A stretch of 11,273 bases of DNA from Candidatus Cloacimonadota bacterium (GTDB taxonomy: Bacteria; Cloacimonadota; Cloacimonadia; Cloacimonadales; Cloacimonadaceae). The stretch covers positions 1 through 11,273 of the forward strand of contig VGPI01000054.1 in assembly GCA_016875595.1 (NCBI GenBank), in the 5' to 3' direction. Below the pieces are notes generated by a model, which was not told the DNA's origin, made no database searches, and was given only the letters and a program-made list of their open reading frames with translations. Position numbers and translations under genes: made by a program. This document shows positions 6,534-11,273 of this stretch, piece after piece. Position 1 is the first letter of the stretch, and every line of letters starts with the position of its first letter.

Positions 6534-7762
6534 GACGCACAATCTTGATCCTAAGCACGTTGATCTGTATCATATCAGTCCTTTCAGCCCGGGAAGTGAC
6601 CATCCGCCGAGAAAGGACTTATATGCGCCAATCACCCGGCTCATACAGCGCAATCATCACCGAGGTCCCGGTAAATACCAAAGTGACCATTCTGGAACGA
6701 TCCTCACCCTGGCTAAAGGTGAAGTACAAGAACCGCGTGGGATATATCTCGGAAACCGCCACCAAAGCGCAGCAACCCCGTAATGACGCCTTTGCCGGCA
6801 TCAGTCAGACCGGAACCTCCGGGGTCACCCGGCACAGCATTTCAGCAGGGGTTAAGGGCTTTGCCGAACGATTTGCCGGCAATCGCGCCGATCCTGCCGC
6901 CTTTATCGCCATGGTCATCGATATGCGGTTGGATGAAGCCAAATACGCTGCTTTCCGCAGTGAGACCTATCGCAACCAGAATGCCAGCAGCTTTCGCCGT
7001 GCTTATCACCTGCCGACAAGAACCGATCCGGATTTCTTCTCCGATGCCCAGGAAGGTTTTGGCATTGCCGTCGCCAGCGTGATCGCCGAGCTTGGTATAT
7101 ATCGCAATCCACCGATCGAGGAATATGTAAACTTCGTAGCCAACCAGATCGTGGAGGCGTCGGATGTGACGGACGTCAATTTCCGCGTCTTCGTCCTCGA
7201 CCTCCCTCAGGTCAATGCCTATGCCTGTCCCGGAGGTTATATCTTTATCACCCGCGGTATGTTACGCTTTTTGGAGAATGAGGCGGAACTCACCTTTGTC
7301 CTGGCTCATGAGATGGCTCATATCTCGCGTTTTCATGGCATGATCGAAACCAAACGCCGGGAGAATCAGATCGGTGCTGAGATGGCGTTTACAGAGCTGG
7401 ATTTTGAGTCCCCGGATTTCTTTCCGGATGAAATTCGCAATGTGGAGGAGGAACTGGAAAAGGAAGTGGAAGCCATGTTTGAGAACCTGATCCAGGGACG
7501 TTTGGATGATTATGAACGCGAGGCGGATCTGATTGGCCTGCTGTATATGGCACGCACCGGTTATGATACCAATCAGAGTAACGCTCTGCTGAAACGGATG
7601 ACCACCGCCCGCACTTCATCCAATAATGCCCATTACCGTCCGGAAAGCATTACCGCAAGAATCCAATGGGTCAGCCGGGAAGTATCCCGTTACAATAATT
7701 CCCGCCTGAAGTTCAACACGCTGCGCGACCGTTATAAAAAAGCGATGCAAACGCTGGGCTGA
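6530..7762 (+). CDS. Secreted SH3b-M48 family zinc metalloprotease
   Basis: The 410-residue protein begins at ATG 6530, overlapping the previous stop as ATGA, with a strong AAAGGAG at 6516-6522 seven nt upstream. A signal peptide (1-20, ending VLSA) is followed by a bacterial SH3 domain (about 22-80, containing VTILERSSPWLKVKYKNRVGYI). The peptidase region has the zinc motif HEMAH (His260, Glu261, His264) and a downstream EREAD motif whose Glu329 is the expected third metal ligand. M48 proteins of this kind (BepA/LoiP-like) degrade or help fold envelope proteins in the periplasm, and SH3b domains often bind cell-wall material. No lipobox cysteine follows the signal peptide, so it is probably soluble. 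Its place as last gene of the kinase unit suggests the sensor pair controls, or works with, envelope proteolysis; that link is inferred. The intervening region (about 85-200) is not recognised. Confidence 0.92.
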   Translation: MRRTILILSTLICIISVLSAREVTIRRERTYMRQSPGSYSAIITEVPVNTKVTILERSSPWLKVKYKNRVGYISETATKAQQPRNDAFAGISQTGTSGVTRHSISAGVKGFAERFAGNRADPAAFIAMVIDMRLDEAKYAAFRSETYRNQNASSFRRAYHLPTRTDPDFFSDAQEGFGIAVASVIAELGIYRNPPIEEYVNFVANQIVEASDVTDVNFRVFVLDLPQVNAYACPGGYIFITRGMLRFLENEAELTFVLAHEMAHISRFHGMIETKRRENQIGAEMAFTELDFESPDFFPDEIRNVEEELEKEVEAMFENLIQGRLDDYEREADLIGLLYMARTGYDTNQSNALLKRMTTARTSSNNAHYRPESITARIQWVSREVSRYNNSRLKFNTLRDRYKKAMQTLG

Positions 7763-7785
7763 ACTGTTTCTTAACCGCTACTGAG

Positions 7786-7864
7786 GTGTTTTGACTCTGC
7801 CGGGCTATCTAAAATGTCGTCCCGATGGGACTCAGGGTGTGTTTTGACCCTGCCGGGCTATCTA
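7786..7864. repeat. Two 26-bp direct repeats, 53 bp apart, between converging genes
   Basis: GTGTTTTGACTCTGCCGGGC continuing to TATCTA occupies 7786-7811 and recurs at 7839-7864 with one change (T to C at base 11). Between them is a small hairpin, GTCCC-gat-GGGAC (7819-7831). On the - strand the hairpin is followed by GACATTTTA, so a weak terminator for the lipoprotein gene is possible. The second copy includes the lipoprotein stop codon (7858-7860), so the repeat has supplied the end of that gene. It looks like part of a dispersed intergenic repeat family. Confidence 0.75.
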
Positions 7865-8757
7865 TGAGTTTTGAACAGACCTTTCAGCAGCGCACCCAGA
7901 TCGATCTTCAGCTTATTGCCGAACTGATAGTCATTCTTCAGGTCAACGCCGAAGACCCGATAGCGGATCTCTCCCCTGACCTCGTAGGAGAGTTCACCGG
8001 TAAGCAAGGATGATCCCAAGCTTGCCATGGATGGTGAGCTTTGCAGTGTAAAGGTGATGCATCCGCTTTGTGATGCCGTTTCAGTGGTCATGACCACTGG
8101 CTGTTCCAGTTTCCCTTCACCGGCAAGGACACCATTCAGATACAATTGTGCGGGGAATTCGCGGAGTTCATAGTCCAGTCCATAGGGATTGAACATCTCA
8201 AAATATACTTTGAGCTTTGATTCCGACAACCCCGTTTCAAAATCGGTATCCTTGATCCGAAAGAACTCTTTATTACCCATCGTCAGATCAGGTATCCATT
8301 TTTGGAGGTAATTCTCGATGGAGACCTCATATCTTTGGTTGATGATCTGCGTCTTCGAGAAGATCAACGCTTTGACTTTGGCATAACCATGGATGATAAT
8401 ACCCAGCATCCGTTTCTCGGTATGGATGGTTTTCACCGCCCGGCGGGTATCCAGATGCAGAATGATACTGACATTTTCGCTCGAATGAGCACCGATCCTG
8501 ATACTCTCCTCCAGTTCCCCGGTTCCCACCTGCACGGCTTTGAGATCCAGAACCTCAAACTCGAGTTCTTTGATGTTCAATGCATAAAAATTGGGATTGT
8601 TCACCTCCAGACCGAGCTTAACCCACAAGCTGTCCGGCGTCAGCTTCAGGATCTCCACTTTGTTCAATTTCTCGATTTTCGGTTTTTTCACCAATACGCT
8701 GCATGCCGTGAGTGAGATAATCAGCATCGCAACAATCAAGAAGACGATCCGTTTCAA
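7858..8757 (-). CDS. Lipoprotein with two LEA2/WHy-type domains
   Basis: The 299-residue protein starts with TTG at 8757, overlapping the asparagine synthetase stop as TTGA. AAAGGAG (complement of 8765-8771) lies 7 nt upstream, and this start gives a full signal peptide (MKR then a hydrophobic run). The lipobox LTAC places the lipidated Cys at 19. Two similar halves follow. About 35-145 contains the WHy/LEA14 signature VKLGLEVNNPNFYALNIKE, and about 165-285 contains a divergent copy, VYFEMFNPYGLDYELREFP. The family comprises beta-sandwich domains found in desiccation-linked plant proteins and in many bacterial lipoproteins of unknown role. The expected location is the periplasmic side of a membrane. 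Tight coupling to the synthetase suggests co-expression but does not reveal a shared pathway. The final residues are shaped by an intergenic repeat. Confidence 0.85.
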   Translation of the reverse strand: MKRIVFLIVAMLIISLTACSVLVKKPKIEKLNKVEILKLTPDSLWVKLGLEVNNPNFYALNIKELEFEVLDLKAVQVGTGELEESIRIGAHSSENVSIILHLDTRRAVKTIHTEKRMLGIIIHGYAKVKALIFSKTQIINQRYEVSIENYLQKWIPDLTMGNKEFFRIKDTDFETGLSESKLKVYFEMFNPYGLDYELREFPAQLYLNGVLAGEGKLEQPVVMTTETASQSGCITFTLQSSPSMASLGSSLLTGELSYEVRGEIRYRVFGVDLKNDYQFGNKLKIDLGALLKGLFKTHR

Positions 8758-10751
8758 TCGACAACTCCTTTACAGAATTCCATATACACATTTCTGAACC
8801 ACAACTCCAGCGCTATGACATCGAAGAGCATAGCGGCTTTCGCATTATCTCCGCCGAGGTAAGCCTGCCAGGCAATCATGATCGTCGACAAATCCCATAT
8901 CCCCCGCCGCCTGAATTCCACCGAATGAAGGATCTGCTCGATTTCGGAACGCAAATCCCCCCGCATCCAGGAGGAGAAGAAAGGCGCTCCAAAGATCCCT
9001 TTGCCGATCCGGGAAGAGATAGCAGCCGGAACGATCAGCCGGACTGCCTGTCTATGCACATATTTATTCCAGGGCGGATTGAGCTTGAATGCCGAAGGCA
9101 AGGAAAAACACAGCTCCACCAACCGATGATCCAGATAGGGCACCCGGCTTTCCACCGCATGAGCCATCGAGAGGCGATCCTCATAGTGCAGTAAAGTACC
9201 CAAAGATGTAGTGTACAACAGATTAAACAGGAAATTGGAGAGCTTACCGGTGTCAAGATCGACCACTCCACTCATCAGATCATCATCCCCGACCCGGGAC
9301 CATACCTGCCTCCGGAAATCCCGGTTAAATGCCTCCCAGCGATAGTACCTGGATTCCAGTCGATACAACTGCCGTTCACTCAAGAACGAGACCAGCAGTG
9401 TTTTTCCCAGCGCAGGCATAACCTGAGAGAGGTTTTTATTCGAGAAGTACCGTTTCATCTGTCTGATCAGGTCAAACACCTGTCCCTGCCGCAACATGTC
9501 GGCGAAATAGCGATAATAGGAATGATTGTACCCGCCACAGATCTCGTCACAACCCTGACCATCCAGCAGGACCTTGATCCCCCGACTCTTCGCCAATTGC
9601 ATTACCGCATATTGCGATACACATCCCGCTCCGACCGGAAGATCATTATACCAGGTTGCCCGCTGGAGATGATCCCAGGCAGCCATCGCCGTTGGCGATA
9701 CGAGATAAGATGATGCTCCGCTGCGAGAAACCACCGCATTGATCCAAAACCGCTCATCCAGCTCCGGATCAGTAGCATAATATGCCGAGAAGGTGGATAG
9801 CGGATGTCCGCTTAACCCGGCGGCTGAACATACGATGGCAGATGAATCCAGCCCACCGCTCAGACAGCTTCCCACTTCCACATCCGCCCGCATTTGCAAG
9901 CGCACCGAATCCAGAACCAACTCACGATAACGCGCAGTCGCCTGCTTAAAAGACAATGATGATCGCTCAAATCCGGACGGATCGAGGGCATAGTATTGAC
10001 TGATGCTGAGAGACCCGGCTTTGATCAGGAGATTATGCCCGGCTTTCAGTGACTTTACATCATGCCAGAAGGTGGCATCTTCATAAGCAAGCATGGCAGG
10101 AAACCGGGAACTGCGCCAGACCATGAGCGGATCAAGGACACGGGATTCAACGGCACTAAGGACGCTCTTGATCTCACTCCCCCAGACCAGACGATCCTCA
10201 TCCCAATAGTAATACAAGGGCTTGATGCCAAAGCGGTCACGGGAACAGAACAGACACTGCTGCCTTTGATCCCAGAGGACAAATGCCCACATTCCAATGA
10301 ACCGCTGAACGCAGAGCTGCCCCCATTGTTGCCAGGCAGCCAGGATCACCTCCGTATCCGAAGCTCCGCCAAAGCTATGTCCCAGCAAGCGTAATTCATC
10401 GCGAAGTTCCAGGTAGTTGTAAATCTCACCGTTATAGACAATTACACAGGAACCATCGGCAGAGACCATCGGTTGATGACCTGTGTTGCTCAGGTCGATG
10501 ATTGCCAGACGACGAAATCCCATGGCGAGATTGGCATGCTTGCGAGAGGGCAAATGAGGATACTGATCACTGACTGCTGGACTGCTGTCCTTTCCGCTGT
10601 AGTGGGAAAATGCACTCCGGGCAGTATTGACCAGGCAATAGCCCTCATCGTCAGGACCGCGGTGAGCGATCAGAGCAGTCATCCTCCGGAGCACACCAAG
10701 ATCAACGGCGACTTGGACGGATGGATTATATATCCCGCTTATTCCACACAT
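8754..10751 (-). CDS. asnB: Asparagine synthetase (glutamine-hydrolysing), long AsnB-type
   Basis: The 665-residue protein begins MCGISG, so removal of Met exposes the catalytic Cys2 of a class II glutamine amidotransferase. ATG 10751 is preceded by AGGA 6 nt away. The amidotransferase half (about 1-220) has RGPDDEG, FRRLAIIDLS, NGEIYN (Asn107) and SDTE. The synthetase half has the ATP-pyrophosphatase loop SGGLDSS (298-304), LDGQGCDEICGGY and VESRVPYLDH. The reaction converts aspartate, glutamine and ATP to asparagine, glutamate, AMP and PPi in the cytoplasm. The protein is about 110 residues longer than E. coli AsnB. Part of the excess is an insert of about 28 residues before FRRL (around 47-74), which I recall from other long AsnB variants. 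Such variants can also amidate cell-surface precursors, so a role outside asparagine supply is possible. It is first in a two-gene unit with the lipoprotein gene. Confidence 0.93.
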   Translation of the reverse strand: MCGISGIYNPSVQVAVDLGVLRRMTALIAHRGPDDEGYCLVNTARSAFSHYSGKDSSPAVSDQYPHLPSRKHANLAMGFRRLAIIDLSNTGHQPMVSADGSCVIVYNGEIYNYLELRDELRLLGHSFGGASDTEVILAAWQQWGQLCVQRFIGMWAFVLWDQRQQCLFCSRDRFGIKPLYYYWDEDRLVWGSEIKSVLSAVESRVLDPLMVWRSSRFPAMLAYEDATFWHDVKSLKAGHNLLIKAGSLSISQYYALDPSGFERSSLSFKQATARYRELVLDSVRLQMRADVEVGSCLSGGLDSSAIVCSAAGLSGHPLSTFSAYYATDPELDERFWINAVVSRSGASSYLVSPTAMAAWDHLQRATWYNDLPVGAGCVSQYAVMQLAKSRGIKVLLDGQGCDEICGGYNHSYYRYFADMLRQGQVFDLIRQMKRYFSNKNLSQVMPALGKTLLVSFLSERQLYRLESRYYRWEAFNRDFRRQVWSRVGDDDLMSGVVDLDTGKLSNFLFNLLYTTSLGTLLHYEDRLSMAHAVESRVPYLDHRLVELCFSLPSAFKLNPPWNKYVHRQAVRLIVPAAISSRIGKGIFGAPFFSSWMRGDLRSEIEQILHSVEFRRRGIWDLSTIMIAWQAYLGGDNAKAAMLFDVIALELWFRNVYMEFCKGVVD

Positions 10752-10779
10752 AAGTATCCTATTTCATCCATTTCAGACT

Positions 10780-10808
10780 ACTTTTCCCGGAATGCCGTCC
10801 GCAGTCAA
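10780..10808 (-). promoter_or_regulatory. Possible sigma-70-like promoter for the asparagine synthetase unit
   Basis: On the - strand TTGACT (10808-10803) is followed after 17 nt by AAAAGT (10785-10780), 29 nt before the start codon. The -35 element matches five of six consensus bases, the -10 element only three. Spacing and position are right, but the -10 is poor and the organism's sigma factor preferences are unknown. Confidence 0.25.
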
Positions 10809-10857
10809 GTTTATTCGTGACCATACCAGCATGCCTGATCTCCGCTCCATCTTTTTC

Positions 10858-10902
10858 CTCGAGTTCGCCTCGAGTTCGCCTCGAGTTGCCTCGAGTACTC
10901 GA
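10858..10902. repeat. Short tandem repeat of CTCGAGTTCGC (about four units)
   Basis: Two exact 11-bp units (10858-10868, 10869-10879) are followed by a 10-bp unit missing one base (10880-10889) and a final partial unit. The partial unit ends in the perfect palindrome TCGAGTACTCGA (10891-10902). CTCGAG therefore occurs four times at 10-11 bp spacing. The block sits in the gap between asnB and the repeat-protein gene. One helical turn per unit would suit a protein-binding array, but simple slippage is equally possible. Confidence 0.8.
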
Positions 10903-10944
10903 AGCGATCTCGAAGGAAACCTGACTTGAAACCGGGGTGATAGA

Positions 10945-11273
10945 TCAGGGGGATTGCACCGGCGGATAATCTTCCGGCATCGGTTGATCCGAAGGAGCAT
11001 TTTCCATCAGTTGGTTTGGATCTGTTGGAGCGCTTTCCCTTAGCGCCATGTATTCTGTAGGGGCGCTTTCCCTCAGCACCATGTATTCTGTAGGGGCGCT
11101 TTCCCTCAGCGCCATGTATTCTGTAGGGGCGCTTTCCCTCAGCGCCATGTATTCTGTAGGGGCGCTTTCCCTCAGCGCCATGTATTCTGTTGGAGCGCTT
11201 TCCCTCAGCGCCATGTATTCTGTAGGGGCGCTTTCCCTCAGCGCCATGTATTCTGTTGGAGCGCTTTCCCTCA
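10945..11273 (-). CDS. C-terminal part of an 11-residue-repeat protein (start lies beyond right edge)
   Basis: The frame is open from the right edge to TGA at 10945-10947. It encodes head-to-tail MALRESAPTEY units: a partial unit at the edge, five exact copies, one with Val for Ala (MVLRESAPTEY) and a last MALRESAPTD. A degenerate tail rich in Pro and acidic residues follows (NQLMENAPSDQPMPEDYPP). Each unit contains ATG, but none has a ribosome site, so the real start lies outside the window. Most base differences between units are synonymous (GCC CCT against GCT CCA; CTG against CTA), which supports translation in this frame. I do not recognise the family. Low-complexity repeats of this sort occur in surface, stalk or phase-variable proteins, but no signal or anchor is visible here. 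Confidence 0.7.
   Translation of the reverse strand, partial: RESAPTEYMALRESAPTEYMALRESAPTEYMALRESAPTEYMALRESAPTEYMALRESAPTEYMVLRESAPTEYMALRESAPTDPNQLMENAPSDQPMPEDYPPVQSP
11020..11273. repeat. 33-bp tandem repeat array (about 7.7 units, continues past edge)
   Basis: Contiguous 33-bp units with no spacers encode the MALRESAPTEY repeats on the - strand. Unit boundaries by the ATG codon are at 11247, 11214, 11181, 11148, 11115, 11082 and 11049. Two sub-types alternate: + strand TGTAGGGGCG in five units and TGTTGGAGCG in three, including the partial one at the edge. Copy number should be unstable. Confidence 0.95.

Noticed and set aside
8302..8715. 137-codon open frame on the + strand
   Set aside because: Antisense to the LEA2 lipoprotein, which has a lipobox, a ribosome site and two recognisable domains.
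10062..10394. 110-codon open frame on the + strand
   Set aside because: Antisense to conserved amidotransferase motifs of asnB.
10760..10944. Terminator for the repeat-protein gene
   Set aside because: Short self-complementary CTCGAG segments occur, but none is followed by a T-tract on the - strand.
10773..11000. 75-codon open frame on the - strand between asnB and the repeat protein
   Set aside because: It overlaps the end of the repeat-protein gene in another frame and is partly the translation of the CTCGAG tandem repeat; no ribosome site or family features.
11020..11273. CRISPR array suspected from regular 33-bp repeats
   Set aside because: Units are contiguous with no spacers and keep an open reading frame; this is a coding tandem repeat.

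Overview
The window (about 50% GC by eye) looks like chromosome from a Gram-negative-type bacterium: it encodes a lipoprotein with a lipobox, a secreted M48 protease and a sensor with a periplasmic ligand-binding domain. The protein styles (PgsB, a class II photolyase remnant, LEA2 lipoprotein, SBP-type hybrid kinase, SH3b-M48 protease) would fit an FCB-type or candidate-phylum lineage such as Cloacimonadota. That placement is an impression; no rRNA or other marker is present.

Layout. At the left edge, reading leftward, are the first 15 codons of a probable pgsC and a complete pgsB (poly-gamma-glutamate ligase). Next comes a 1.28 kb stretch (1237-2517) with no intact gene. It holds a 10-bp inverted repeat (14 bp with one mismatch), a perfect 27-bp-arm palindrome with a 1-nt centre (1575-1629), and a decayed class II CPD photolyase (about 1731-2503). 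The photolyase remnant has in-frame stops, a frameshift and an internal deletion.

From 2518 to 7762 three genes on the + strand overlap end to start. The first is a hybrid histidine kinase with a periplasmic amino-acid-type binding domain, PAS, HisKA, HATPase and receiver. The second is a related membrane histidine kinase whose phospho-acceptor His is replaced by Tyr. The third is a secreted SH3b-M48 zinc protease. The first kinase has an unusual H-box (SHGIRTP, with Gly where Glu is expected). The two kinases therefore carry different defects in the same motif, which is the most interesting functional observation here. No DNA-binding regulator is encoded with them.

Converging from the right on the - strand is a two-gene unit: a long-form glutamine-hydrolysing asparagine synthetase followed, with a TTGA overlap, by a lipoprotein with two LEA2/WHy domains. 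A pair of 26-bp repeats lies between the converging units. Upstream of the synthetase are an 11-bp CTCGAG-based tandem repeat and, running off the right edge, the C-terminal part of a protein made of 11-residue repeats (33-bp DNA repeats).

The likely themes are envelope or capsule polymer synthesis (pgsBC), envelope sensing and proteolysis (kinase pair plus protease), and several layers of repeat DNA in the gene-poor gaps.
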